DNA from: JAPWJZ01 sp041287865
GTDB taxonomy: Bacteria > Pseudomonadota > Alphaproteobacteria > Micavibrionales > UBA2020
Reading direction: 5' to 3'
Assembly (NCBI GenBank): GCA_041287865.1
Contig: JBGGMV010000072.1
Location: 1-64,000 of the forward strand
Length of the DNA: 64,000 nt
The position numbers were made by a program, and so were the translations under genes. Within the stretch, counting starts at the first letter, position 1, and each line of letters opens with the position of its first letter. The notes under the pieces were generated by a model. It was not told the origin of the DNA, did not search any database, and saw only the letters and a program-made list of their open reading frames with translations. This document shows positions 34,901-43,176 of this stretch, piece by piece.

Positions 34901-35919
34901 GCTTCCGCGGGGCTGCCCTTTTCCTGCACCGAGTCCTTGTACAGATAATAGAACGAGATCAGCGCGGTGGGTATGGCCGACCAGAACAGCGACCATTCCA
35001 TGGCCGAGACAACGGCAAGCCAGGCGACGGCCACAAGGAACAGCACCAGCCAGCGCTGCATGGAGTCGGTGAAATGCGCGGACTTGGCGAAGGCGGGCAC
35101 ACGATAGTTGTCGGAGTAGGACCAGCGCTTGACGAAAAGACCGCTGGTGCCGGGTTTAGACTGGTGGTTCATCCAGTCGATCACGATCATGCTGAGCATG
35201 CAGGAAAGGATGGCCGGCACGATCATCAGGCCGAAATATTCGAAAAAGTCGATGTTCAGTGCCTTGCCCAGAATGATGTTCGTGGGGGAGCCGATCAGCA
35301 AGCCCATCGATAGCGTGTTCGCCGCCATGAACTGCGCCAGCAGCAACAGGCGCGTATTTCGTATGCCCGCATGCACGCAGACGGAAATAATAATGGGCGT
35401 CAGCACCAGCACGACGATGTCGTTGGAGGTAAAGAGCGTCAGGATCGAGGTCAGGATGAATAAATAAAGGATCAGGCGCGTGGTATTGCCCTGGCATTTA
35501 TAAACGATCTTGTAAGCCGCGAAAGCGAAATAGCCCGAACGCCCGATGCCTTCGGCGATGATGGCGAAGGACAGGATAAAGACGATGATGTCGATTTTTT
35601 CAGCGAAAACGCGTGGAATGGTATCCAGGTGCACGGCGCCGAAGTGAATGGCGAGGGCCATGGCGATCATGGGCAATATTGCTTCGCGTCCCGGAATGCC
35701 GCGCGATTCAAGCCAGAGGTCGATCTTGAAACGCTCGCCGAAGATGATGAGCAACACGACTATGGCGGAGAGGATGAGGATCACGGCTGCCGGTACAGCT
35801 TGGTAATAGTAAAGCGCGCCAAACCCAGCCGCCAGAATGACGAGTGAGTTGAGGGGGAAGCCGCCAAGGCGCGATTTCTTTTCTTCGATTTCGACAGTCG
35901 TCACGTGATGATGCTCCAT
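31909..35919 (-). CDS. Very large membrane protein: ion-transporter-superfamily permease + second membrane domain + TrkA/CASTOR-like cytoplasmic domains
   Basis: I chose the ATG at 35919 (MEHHHVTTVEIEEKKSR), giving 1336 residues; an upstream ATG at 35961 is possible. Residues about 20-470 resemble ArsB/NhaD/SLC13-type permeases, with the paired signatures LFTSNDIVVLVLTPIIISV and VVNMLNDLPAAALLSEM in the two halves and AANTLSMGLLIGSPTNIILG. A second group of about five membrane helices follows (about 490-700). The C-terminal 630 residues are cytoplasmic and have Rossmann-like strands (YRIVIINYNSRFESFV, ILLLCDHAQYDQALSFA, EIYLLSDMTTQGEYEKLRYV) that recall RCK/TrkA-N regulatory domains of CASTOR/POLLUX-type channels. 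The permease call is fairly secure; the regulatory-domain call is weaker. Substrate unknown. Confidence 0.75.
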   Translation of the reverse strand: MEHHHVTTVEIEEKKSRLGGFPLNSLVILAAGFGALYYYQAVPAAVILILSAIVVLLIIFGERFKIDLWLESRGIPGREAILPMIAMALAIHFGAVHLDTIPRVFAEKIDIIVFILSFAIIAEGIGRSGYFAFAAYKIVYKCQGNTTRLILYLFILTSILTLFTSNDIVVLVLTPIIISVCVHAGIRNTRLLLLAQFMAANTLSMGLLIGSPTNIILGKALNIDFFEYFGLMIVPAILSCMLSMIVIDWMNHQSKPGTSGLFVKRWSYSDNYRVPAFAKSAHFTDSMQRWLVLFLVAVAWLAVVSAMEWSLFWSAIPTALISFYYLYKDSVQEKGSPAEATKDLVHMIRFLPYSVFFFAMCFFVFAAEMAQLDYVEKVVLPFVRTHFLDDIVHASLSMTFLSGVVVNMLNDLPAAALLSEMLQQMEASGGALNEYMRIVIIQAFLVGLNIGCYVTPIGALAGILWFDILKKEERRQRKLMEQHGGGKQREMLIPNRMDMVRYGLMHFVFVSLVIGYLLPFFIQVVDMLISSPEQSNNSPLNGILSIKTYLPYIGIGLLAFTFLTFRNVLRRGNVLLGHMREVFVVMTKVTIWAMKNRGLYFAVMSAILLAGASGLLYWSEAAHDSIYGAAGQKPLFDSVSGFILWVMVFTGSGMSEAFKPHSTLGLALTSVLPLMVIGGIVLMARLSTDKSVTKLSKRLANGEIPSYRIVIINYNSRFESFVRNALYTKDASILLLCDHAQYDQALSFASETNQTHLGSHRLYAAVKHPDPYHNFHEYRIEQADEIYLLSDMTTQGEYEKLRYVTKLDALLNSTRVTAVEAVDAGVTGSGHDNASEADLDDLAGMPRIFIETPSERFRELLQRSSSPLMLRTAIQATFDSDVGDYLMSDMDESLSQLNGYYHTGRPSRLPQLFIDGKSPLEKFSLRDFELDAKGKDLFRHHFAGLDPSKEGHAQHMRALRQFSIGVRAGVAEKTAGAKYLEGKEAKPLDYSRLMGLGMRIGDSLMHIGIPSAALSMQAIKAEKIIMRMPADQPVEGSAPALSEDGKVFIYNFTPHSKSFVERLLPLYKGSKKPRVVIMAFPDQVVPDSIRESNAVHILQYAQTEEMINHICPIAEKKKSATKEGFKPVLQKGDRIYVFLDFDRPNPDTPSIDFIDRLDRQLHLQSDQPGALTHPDLYIVVETANINSRSLFENFFLDKIIDSSLPRQSYMEVLSKIFHRSLSDKTLLGFAHGTVSHFHLSSKIAAYLCRYFVKYAEDVSLKDQTGAEIRVTGKTFAQAVHEIRSYSMPPMQLVARVRLVPHAEQMDKHVRRTFRLAEIPESEPIQDGDLLLNIPML

Positions 35920-36080
35920 GATACCCGCAGAACAGGGGCTGCCCCCGACTTTAACAACCATTTATTAAAATTGGGTAACGGATTGCAGTGGGTTTTCAGA
36001 ACGTATTTTGGAGTCTTGTATGAAAAATAATCGTGCGCATTTTGACAAAAATTAAGGAAGCTGCGGTATAAGAGGTAACG

Positions 36081-36965
36081 ATGGCGCAGAAAATCAAAAA
36101 AATCGTGTTTCCTGTGGCGGGCCTTGCGACGCGCTTTTTGCCCGCGACCAAAACCGTGCCCAAGGAGCTCTTCCCGCTGGTGGACAAGCCGCTGCTGCAA
36201 TATGCGGTGGAGGAAGCTCTTGAGGCGGGGTTCGAGGAATTCATCTTCGTTTCCTCCCACCGCAAATCAGCCATCGAAAAACATTTCGCGCGCATGCCGG
36301 AGCTGGAGCATTACCTCGAAGGCCTTGGCAAGGGCTCCTTCGCCAAGCTCTTGCGCGAATGTTCGCTGCCCGAAAGCGCAGTGAAGATCGTCTATCAGGA
36401 CGAGCCGCTGGGATTGGGCCATGCGGTTTATGTCGCGCAGGGCGTGGTGGGGCCACGGCCTTTCGCCGTGCTGCTGCCGGACGATGCGATTTTATGCAAG
36501 GGCCGCGGTGTTTTAAAGCAGATGGTCGATTTCGCCGAGGCCGAGCCGGGCTGCAGCCTGATCGCAGCGCAGGATGTCGCGCCCGAGCAGGTGAGTTTAT
36601 ATGGTGTCGTCGACGGCGTGCAGGAAAAGGGGCACCTCCGCGTAAAATCGCTGATGGAAAAACCGCCGCGCGACAAAGCGCCATCGAATACCGCCATCAT
36701 CGGGCGCTATGTGCTGCAGCCCGAGATTTTTCCCATCCTCGATTCCATGTGCGCGACGCGCATCGACAAAAAGGAAATCCAGTTGACCGACGCCATTTCG
36801 CGCCTGGCCAAGAGCCAGCCGGTCTACGGCTTCCAGTTCGAAGGCCAGCGATTCGACTGCGGGCAATGCGCAGGGTTTATCGAGGCCTCGGTCGCCTATG
36901 CGCTCGAGCGGCCCGATCTGGCGCCCGCTTTGCGCGAAAAACTCGCCAGAATCCTCAAGCAGTGA
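36081..36965 (+). CDS. galU: UTP-glucose-1-phosphate uridylyltransferase
   Basis: Makes UDP-glucose for envelope polysaccharides. N-terminal nucleotide-binding motif VFPVAGLATRFLPATKTVPKE, followed by PLLQYAVEEALEAG, DEPLGLGHAV and LLPDDAIL with the metal-binding Asp. The 294 residues are normal. AGAGG precedes the ATG. It is divergent from the large transporter operon; the next gene starts 115 bases after its stop. Confidence 0.94.
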   Translation: MAQKIKKIVFPVAGLATRFLPATKTVPKELFPLVDKPLLQYAVEEALEAGFEEFIFVSSHRKSAIEKHFARMPELEHYLEGLGKGSFAKLLRECSLPESAVKIVYQDEPLGLGHAVYVAQGVVGPRPFAVLLPDDAILCKGRGVLKQMVDFAEAEPGCSLIAAQDVAPEQVSLYGVVDGVQEKGHLRVKSLMEKPPRDKAPSNTAIIGRYVLQPEIFPILDSMCATRIDKKEIQLTDAISRLAKSQPVYGFQFEGQRFDCGQCAGFIEASVAYALERPDLAPALREKLARILKQ

Positions 36966-37080
36966 CAAGACTTTTGCCCTAATCCGCCGCATTTGCGCCG
37001 ACAAGGGTTTGTTAACGTCTTTTGGCTACAGTCCATGATGCCGGAGCAGGGCAGGCTTTTCTTCTGGAGTTTCAGGGCAC

Positions 37081-39138
37081 ATGGAAAACATTCTTTCTGG
37101 TCAGTTCTTCACCACCGTCATCGTTATCGCCGTCGGCATCTTTTTGCTGACCCGGTTCCTCGTCAACGTGGGGTCGAAGGAAATCGCCGTGCTGGAACGC
37201 CGCTTCTTCGGCAAGCAGCTGGCTCCCGGCCACGTCTTCGCCATGGAGGGCGAGGTGGGGTTGAAAGCCGACTATCTCGCGCCCGGCCTGCACTTCATCC
37301 TCTGGCCCATCATGCGCGTTGTGTACAAGCCGCAGTTTCTCGTCATCGCGGCGGACGAACTGGGCATCATCGAATCAACCGACGGACAGGCGCTGCCCTC
37401 GGGCCGCATTTTCGCCGACGATCCCGCCGGCAATTCGCACAACAACTTCCAGGATTCCGTCGCCTTTATGCGGAACGGCGGCATTCGCGGCAAGCAGCTG
37501 CGCTTCCTGACGAACGGTACGTTCAAGATCAATCCCTTCCTATTCAAGGTGACGAAGATCAAGAAAACCTTCATCCCCGAAGGCAAGATCGGCGTGGTGA
37601 CGGCGGCAGAAGGCGCGACGCTCAACAGCCTGCTCGGCCACAGCGTGGCGGGGCATGACGCCTTCCAGAAGGCCGAATCGTTCCTGAAAAACGGCGGCCA
37701 GAAGGGCCCGCAGATCGACTTCCTGCGCCCCGGCACCTACAACATCAACACCGAGATTTTCGAGGTCGAGATCAAGGACGCCGTGCAAGTGGGCGAGAAC
37801 GAGATCGGCGTGGTCGAGGCGCGCGACGGCCTGCCCATGAACGAGCATGAGGTTGTCGTGCAGACGCCGGCCGAGCACGAAAACTTCCAGAACGGCCAGA
37901 AATTCCTCGATAACGGCGGCCAGCGCGGCCCGCAGGAAAATATCCTGACGCCCGGCATGTATTACATCAACCCCTACCTCTTCTCCGTCTCGCGCCACAA
38001 GCAGACGATCATCAAGCAGGGCGAAGTGGGCGTGATGATTTCGAACATCGGCAAGGATCCCGCCGAATTCAAGACTGCTGCGGGCGAAGACGCGTCCGAC
38101 GACAAGGGCAAGACAAGGCACGTCGTGTCGAAAGGCTACCGCGGCATCCAGCGCGAAGTGCTGGGCCCCGGCGCTTACAACATCAACCCGCTCGCCTATT
38201 CGGTGATCGTGATCCCGACCGTGACACGCTCCGTCGAGTGGAGCGCCGAGGATAACCAGTCGGCCGGTGCCGAGAGCTTCGATCCGTTCCAGGTGGTTTC
38301 CCACGACGGCTTCCCGATGCAGGTGGAAGTGCGCTGCCAGTACCGCATCTTGCCCGAAAACGCGCCCTATGTGGTGCAGAAGATCGGGTCTGTCGCGCAG
38401 CTTGAAGGCAACGTGCTGCACCCGCAGATCGACGGCATCTTCCGCGCGCAGGTGGCGCGCTCGCCCGCCATCGCCTATCAGCAGAACCGCGCCGAAGAAC
38501 AGAAAATGGCCGAGGAAGCGGTGCGCACCGATCTGACCAAATACAGGGTCGATATTGTCTCCGTGATGGTGACGAACATCCACCTGCCCGAAGCGCTGAT
38601 GCGCACCACGCAGCAGAAAAACCTCGCCGAACAGGAAAAATCGATGTTCGACGCGAAGAAAGAAGCTGAAACGCGCCGTGTGCAGTTCGAGAAAACCAAG
38701 ACCGAAGCCGACCAGCAGGTCAAGATCATCACGGCGGAGGCGGGTATTCTTGTCGCCCAGCACGAAGCCAAGCAGACCGAAGAACGCGCCCGCGGCGATG
38801 CCGCCCGCGTCAGGATGCTGGCCGAGGCGGAAGCGCTGAAGATCAAGCAGACCGGTGACGCCGAAGCCGCGATCATCCAGGCCAAGGGCGAGGCGCAGGC
38901 GAAAGCTTACCGTGACCAGGCCAGTGCGCTGACCGCGCCCGGCGTTACATCCGTCGAGATCATGAAGGCGATTTCGGGCGCGGGGCTGAAGATCACGCCC
39001 GATATCATGGTGAGCGGCGCCGCTAACGGCACGGGTGCCGACGGCAGCGGCGGCGGGCTTGTGCAGGTCTTGCTTGCGAAGATGCTGAACCAGAAAGAAG
39101 GCGGCGATCCCGCTTCCAAAAGCAAGTTCGGCACTTAA
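37081..39138 (+). CDS. SPFH (flotillin/band 7) protein with tandem N-terminal repeats
   Basis: The 685-residue protein has an N-terminal membrane helix (about 9-27). Four diverged repeats of roughly 65-75 residues follow (about 87-157, 164-229, 237-303, 312-375). Each has an IGVVxAxxG strand and then a GGxRGPQxxxLxPGxYxINPxLFxV segment (at 133, 205, 279 and 352), with a first half-unit at 57-82 (LAPGLHFILWP). The SPFH domain spans about 380-560, then a long Glu/Ala/Lys coiled coil (about 550-650) of flotillin type. Likely forms large membrane-associated oligomers. The repeat block is not part of ordinary flotillins. Confidence 0.85.
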   Translation: MENILSGQFFTTVIVIAVGIFLLTRFLVNVGSKEIAVLERRFFGKQLAPGHVFAMEGEVGLKADYLAPGLHFILWPIMRVVYKPQFLVIAADELGIIESTDGQALPSGRIFADDPAGNSHNNFQDSVAFMRNGGIRGKQLRFLTNGTFKINPFLFKVTKIKKTFIPEGKIGVVTAAEGATLNSLLGHSVAGHDAFQKAESFLKNGGQKGPQIDFLRPGTYNINTEIFEVEIKDAVQVGENEIGVVEARDGLPMNEHEVVVQTPAEHENFQNGQKFLDNGGQRGPQENILTPGMYYINPYLFSVSRHKQTIIKQGEVGVMISNIGKDPAEFKTAAGEDASDDKGKTRHVVSKGYRGIQREVLGPGAYNINPLAYSVIVIPTVTRSVEWSAEDNQSAGAESFDPFQVVSHDGFPMQVEVRCQYRILPENAPYVVQKIGSVAQLEGNVLHPQIDGIFRAQVARSPAIAYQQNRAEEQKMAEEAVRTDLTKYRVDIVSVMVTNIHLPEALMRTTQQKNLAEQEKSMFDAKKEAETRRVQFEKTKTEADQQVKIITAEAGILVAQHEAKQTEERARGDAARVRMLAEAEALKIKQTGDAEAAIIQAKGEAQAKAYRDQASALTAPGVTSVEIMKAISGAGLKITPDIMVSGAANGTGADGSGGGLVQVLLAKMLNQKEGGDPASKSKFGT

Positions 39139-39148
39139 GACGGGCTAA

Positions 39149-39586
39149 TCAGTTTTCGTCTTCAGGCTTGCAATGGCGGCGCAGCACGTCGACGAGCGCA
39201 CCGATATTTTCCTTGGTGATGTAGCCTGCGGCGTTCATGCTCTCGGCCTTTTGCTTGTCCTGGTCGCGGCTGGATGTTGTCAGCATATAAACGACGTTAT
39301 CCTTGAAGCCTTCCTGCTTGCGCATTTCGGCCAGCAATTGGAAGCCGTCCATGCGCGGCATGTTGATATCCATCAGCACAAGGCAGGGCAATTGCGGGCA
39401 GCTGTCGCTATTCAGAAGGTTCATGGCCTCCACCCCGTCGCGGGCGAGGAAGAAGGGATTGCCGATTTTTTCACGCCGCAGCACGCGCGCAACAACCTCC
39501 GCATCCACCTCGTCGTCTTCGACAAGAAGGATATGCATAGGTTGCGGATCATCGCCTTTACCGCTATGGGAGCCGAGGGGAACCAT
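39149..39586 (-). CDS. Single-domain response regulator (Rcp1-like)
   Basis: A 145-residue receiver with no output domain. The acidic pair is in ILLVEDDEVDAE, the phosphoacceptor is Asp73 (LMDINMPRMDG), the Thr/Ser switch is in MLTTSS, and Lys125 is in GYITKEN. The spacing is typical of phytochrome-type Rcp1 regulators. The start at 39586 follows AAGGAC; an internal ATG at 39538 is a shorter alternative. No kinase is adjacent. It is convergent with the SPFH gene. Confidence 0.85.
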   Translation of the reverse strand: MVPLGSHSGKGDDPQPMHILLVEDDEVDAEVVARVLRREKIGNPFFLARDGVEAMNLLNSDSCPQLPCLVLMDINMPRMDGFQLLAEMRKQEGFKDNVVYMLTTSSRDQDKQKAESMNAAGYITKENIGALVDVLRRHCKPEDEN

Positions 39587-39745
39587 ACTGTCCTTATATG
39601 CTGCTAATCATTCTATTTTATCACGAAAGAATTACCAGAGAATTATCATTTACTTTCAGTGTCTTGCGCACGCAGCCGTATTCGTTTTCGCTTAACGCCA
39701 GCTATGCTATAAAGTTCCATCGACATTTCAAAAAAGGCAAAAAAA

Positions 39746-41005
39746 ATGGCGGATACCGTTTCCGGCAGGGGCGCGCTGGCCGAACTGATGCAGGACAAGA
39801 TGGTCGTGCTGACGATCCTTGTCGCCGCCTTCGGCTATTTTGTCGATGTTTTTGACCTGTTGCTGTTTAACATCCTGCGCATCCCCAGCCTGAAAGACCT
39901 CGGTGTGGCGGAAGCGCAATTGCTGGATCAAGGCGTACTGCTGCTGAATTCCCAGATGGCGGGGCTGCTGCTGGGCGGTTTTCTCTGGGGCGTGGCAGGG
40001 GACAAGTTCGGCCGGCTGTCGGTGCTTTTCGGCTCTATCGTGCTTTATTCGGTCGGCAACGTTGCCAATGCCTTTGTGCAGAACGTCGAGCAATACGCAG
40101 TCCTGCGCTTCATCACCGGCATCGGCCTTGCGGGTGAACTGGGCGTGGGGGTGACGCTGGCCTCCGAACTGCTGCCGCGCGGCTTGCGCGGCCTTGGCAC
40201 GACCTTTATCGCGACCATCGGCGTGCTGGGTGCGACAGCGGCCGGCATCCTTGTCAATTTCGTTACCTGGCGCGAAGCCTATGTGATCGGCGGCCTGATG
40301 GGCTTCCTGCTGCTGGCGCTCCGCATGGGGGTGCGTGAATCGGGCATGTACAAGAAAATCGAGCAGCAGTGCGACAGCGTGAAGCGCGGCAATATCCTGA
40401 TGTTCTTCCGCAATTGGGATCTTTTTCGTCGCTATGCCGCCGTGCTGCTGGTGGGGGCGCCGACATGGTGCGTGGTGGGTGTATTCATCACATTCTCCCC
40501 CGAATTCGCGGCCGATTTCGGCATGAAGGATATGCCGACGGCGGCCAATGCCGTCCTCTACTGCTACATCGGTCTTGCCATCGGCGATATGCTGACGGGA
40601 TTGATCAGCCAGTACCTGCAGAGCCGCCGTAAAGCGATCTTCATCTCGCTCAGCTTCCTGTCGATTGTGATGGCGGCCTTCGCGCTGGTCGAGCCGCAGA
40701 CGCTTTTCCAGTATTATGCTTTCTGTCTGCTGCTGGGCATCGGCGCAGGATACTGGTGCATGTTCGTCCAGATCGGGGCCGAGCAGTTCGGCACCAACCT
40801 GCGCGCCACGGCCTCCACCAGCGCGCCCAATGTCGCGCGCGGCCTTGCGATCCCGATCACCCTGGCCTTCCGCGCCTTTATCCCCTTTGTGGGCGTTATG
40901 GGCGGCGGGCTGGTGGTTTTTGCAATTGTGATGGCGCTGGCTTTCCTTGGCGTCTACATGGTCAGGGAAACTTTCCACGATGACCTCGATTATGTCGAGA
41001 AATAG
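39746..41005 (+). CDS. MFS transporter
   Basis: 419 residues with about 12 membrane helices. The MFS signature between helices 2 and 3 is GDKFGRLSVLFGS, and RFITGIGLAGELGVGVTL is the sugar/metabolite-porter-type helix 4 motif. The C-terminal half has SRRKAIFISLSFL in the loop equivalent to the second signature. FGYFVDVFDLLLFN at helix 1 resembles the metabolite:H+ symporter branch. Substrate unknown. An AAAAAAGG ribosome binding site precedes the ATG. Confidence 0.88.
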   Translation: MADTVSGRGALAELMQDKMVVLTILVAAFGYFVDVFDLLLFNILRIPSLKDLGVAEAQLLDQGVLLLNSQMAGLLLGGFLWGVAGDKFGRLSVLFGSIVLYSVGNVANAFVQNVEQYAVLRFITGIGLAGELGVGVTLASELLPRGLRGLGTTFIATIGVLGATAAGILVNFVTWREAYVIGGLMGFLLLALRMGVRESGMYKKIEQQCDSVKRGNILMFFRNWDLFRRYAAVLLVGAPTWCVVGVFITFSPEFAADFGMKDMPTAANAVLYCYIGLAIGDMLTGLISQYLQSRRKAIFISLSFLSIVMAAFALVEPQTLFQYYAFCLLLGIGAGYWCMFVQIGAEQFGTNLRATASTSAPNVARGLAIPITLAFRAFIPFVGVMGGGLVVFAIVMALAFLGVYMVRETFHDDLDYVEK

Positions 41006-41074
41006 ATTTTCATAACGATATTAGGCCTTTATTAGCCATTCCTCGCGTATGCTTTAAGCTGGAGGGCTAAAGCT

Positions 41075-41500
41075 ATGACCAAGCCTAATATTGCAGAAAT
41101 GAAAGTGCTCGTCGTCGATGACCATATGCTCATCCGCTGCGATCTCGAACGCCAGTTGAAAGGCATGGGCTGTGCCCATGTCGAGCAGGCGTCGAATGTG
41201 AAGGAGGCGACCGATAAAATGGCCGTCACGCCTTACAACATCATTTTCCTGGACTGGAACATGCCCGGCAAAAGCGGTTACCACCTGATGCAGCAGTGCA
41301 GGCAGGACAACAATTACGACGGCACGGCTTTTGTGATCGTCTCGGCCGAATCCGAGGAGCGCTACATTATCGAGGCGCTGAAGGCAGGGGCGACGTCATA
41401 CATCGTCAAGCCGGTCGCCGAGGGCACTTTGCAGGAGCATGTCAACAAAGTCATCGCATGGATGGAACGCCGCGCCGAAAAAGCGCGCCAGCCGGCTTAA
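41075..41500 (+). CDS. CheY-like response regulator (signalling operon gene 1)
   Basis: A 141-residue receiver: acidic pair in VLVVDDHMLIR, phosphoacceptor Asp60 (IIFLDWNMPGKSG), Ser switch in VIVSAES and Lys in YIVKPVAEG. It has a good GGAGG ribosome binding site. The CheX-like gene follows 10 bases later, then FIST and kinase genes, all same strand with short or negative spacing, so it is the likely phosphorylation target of that kinase. Confidence 0.9.
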   Translation: MTKPNIAEMKVLVVDDHMLIRCDLERQLKGMGCAHVEQASNVKEATDKMAVTPYNIIFLDWNMPGKSGYHLMQQCRQDNNYDGTAFVIVSAESEERYIIEALKAGATSYIVKPVAEGTLQEHVNKVIAWMERRAEKARQPA

Positions 41501-41510
41501 GGAGCATCCC

Positions 41511-42020
41511 TTGGATAACATCCGCGACATGAAATCCTTCGTGTCCGACATCGTGGGACGCACGATGGCCGATACCTTCGATACGATGTTCGGCCGCGAC
41601 ATTTCGGGCTGGAAATCGGGCGACGGGTTGGCTGGCGGCGACAATCAGGATATATGCAGCCGCGTGACGCTGGCGCAGGGGCCGGTGCAGGTCGAATTCC
41701 GCTTCCAGTTCGCGCAAGACCTGTTGCTGGCTATCGCCAATGAATCCTATTCCATCGATACGCTGAAATTGCCGATCGACGCTATTTGCGAAGACATGGC
41801 CTGCGCGGTCGCCAACGTCGTGGGCTCGCGCGTCAAGGCCTTCCTGAACGGCCGCGGTTATGACTTTGAGATGGATATTCCGATCGTGACCGGTGCGCAG
41901 GGCGATGCCAGCAACGAAGACGGGGCGGCGCACCTGAATTTCAAGTGCCGCACGCCCGGCGGCGCCGACGCGGGCATCCTTGTCAACATCCGGATGCAGG
42001 AACAGGCCGCGAGAGCCTGA
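41511..42020 (+). CDS. CheX-like chemotaxis phosphatase domain protein
   Basis: The likely start is the TTG at 41511, seven bases after AAGGAG, giving 169 residues (LDNIRDMKSFVSDIVG). The fold pattern matches CheX/CheC: an N-terminal helix, a strand block (PVQVEFRFQFAQDLLLAIA), then the helix EDMACAVANVVGSRVKAFL in the position of the CheX catalytic helix, where E and N residues act, followed by FEMDIPIVTGAQ. CheX-type proteins dephosphorylate CheY; here the adjacent receiver is the obvious partner. Confidence 0.72.
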   Translation: MDNIRDMKSFVSDIVGRTMADTFDTMFGRDISGWKSGDGLAGGDNQDICSRVTLAQGPVQVEFRFQFAQDLLLAIANESYSIDTLKLPIDAICEDMACAVANVVGSRVKAFLNGRGYDFEMDIPIVTGAQGDASNEDGAAHLNFKCRTPGGADAGILVNIRMQEQAARA

Positions 42021-42030
42021 GGAGGCGACG

Positions 42031-43176
42031 ATGAAATCAATCGCCGTCACCGCCCCCCGCGCAGGGTTGAAAGAGGCGCTGTTGAAAGTGTCATCCATCA
42101 AGCCGCAAGTGGCGATCGTTTTTGCGACGCCAGGGCTGTGGAAAGATGAAAAGGCGATGGAAGAGGCCTGCGCGACGCTGCAGGGCTGCCAGGTGCTGGG
42201 CTGTTCCACCGCCGGCGAGATTTTAGGCCCTCGCGCGCGCACCGACAGCATTTCGGCGCTGGGGATGCGTTTCGATACCGCACAGGTCAAGGTGGCGGAA
42301 GCCGCGTTGAATGCGCCGGAAGAATCATTCTACGCGGGTCAGATGCTGGGCAAGGGGCTGAACGGGCCCAAGCTGCGCGGCGTTTTCGTCCTCAGCCCCG
42401 GCCTGCGGGTGAACGGCTCCGCGCTTGCCAAGGGTCTCGCCGGCGCCTTTGATAAAGGTGTCGTCGTGTCGGGCTGCATGGCGGGCGACGGCACCAGTTT
42501 TGCCAATACCTTTACCCTGCTGAACGGCAGGATATCGCAGTCGCGCGTCGTTGCTTTCGGCGTTTATGGCGATCATGTCACGGTGAAACACGGGTCACGC
42601 TGCGGCTGGAAATCTTTCGGCCCCTTGCGTCGCGTGACGCGTGCGGCGGGCAATGTCCTGTTCGAGCTGGACGGCAAGCCCGCGCTGGCCCTTTACCGCG
42701 AATATCTTGGCGACAAGGCGGCGGAATTGCCCGCCAGCGGATTGCTATATCCGCTCTCGGTGATGAAGGGCGACAGCCGGCAGGACAGCGGCATCGTCCG
42801 CACGCTGGTGAACGTCAATCCGCATGAAGGCTCCCTCGTGCTGGCCGGTGAAGTAGCGCAGGGCGCGCAGGTGCGCCTGATGCATGTCGATACCGACACG
42901 CTGATCGAGGGCGCGGGGCTGGCGGGCCGCGATGCGGGTATCTGGGGCGCGGCCGGTGAAACCGCGACCCTGATGGTCAGCTGCCTTGGCCGCAAGCTCG
43001 CGCTGGGTAGCGATGTGGATGAAGAGGTTGAGGCCGTGCACAAGGCGATCGGCGGCAGTTCGGCCTGCGCCGGCATTTACGGTTACGGCGCGTTTTCGCC
43101 CACCGGCGCGCAGCACGCGCCCGAGCTGCAGAACCAGTCGATGGCTGTCACGCATATCGTGGAGGCCGGCGGATGA
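42031..43176 (+). CDS. FIST-domain sensor protein (NosP-like)
   Basis: The ATG at 42031 follows GAGGAGGCGACG. The 381 residues show FIST-N (VAIVFATPGLW, CQVLGCSTAGEI, VVVSGCMAGDG, SRVVAFGVYGDHVTVKHGSRCGW) and FIST-C (LFELDGKPALALYREYLG, EGSLVLAGEV, SCLGRKLALG, GIYGYGAFSPTG). It is soluble with no signal peptide. FIST proteins bind small ligands; the NosP subgroup binds heme and senses nitric oxide and is often encoded next to a histidine kinase, as here. Heme binding cannot be judged from sequence alone. Confidence 0.85.
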   Translation: MKSIAVTAPRAGLKEALLKVSSIKPQVAIVFATPGLWKDEKAMEEACATLQGCQVLGCSTAGEILGPRARTDSISALGMRFDTAQVKVAEAALNAPEESFYAGQMLGKGLNGPKLRGVFVLSPGLRVNGSALAKGLAGAFDKGVVVSGCMAGDGTSFANTFTLLNGRISQSRVVAFGVYGDHVTVKHGSRCGWKSFGPLRRVTRAAGNVLFELDGKPALALYREYLGDKAAELPASGLLYPLSVMKGDSRQDSGIVRTLVNVNPHEGSLVLAGEVAQGAQVRLMHVDTDTLIEGAGLAGRDAGIWGAAGETATLMVSCLGRKLALGSDVDEEVEAVHKAIGGSSACAGIYGYGAFSPTGAQHAPELQNQSMAVTHIVEAGG

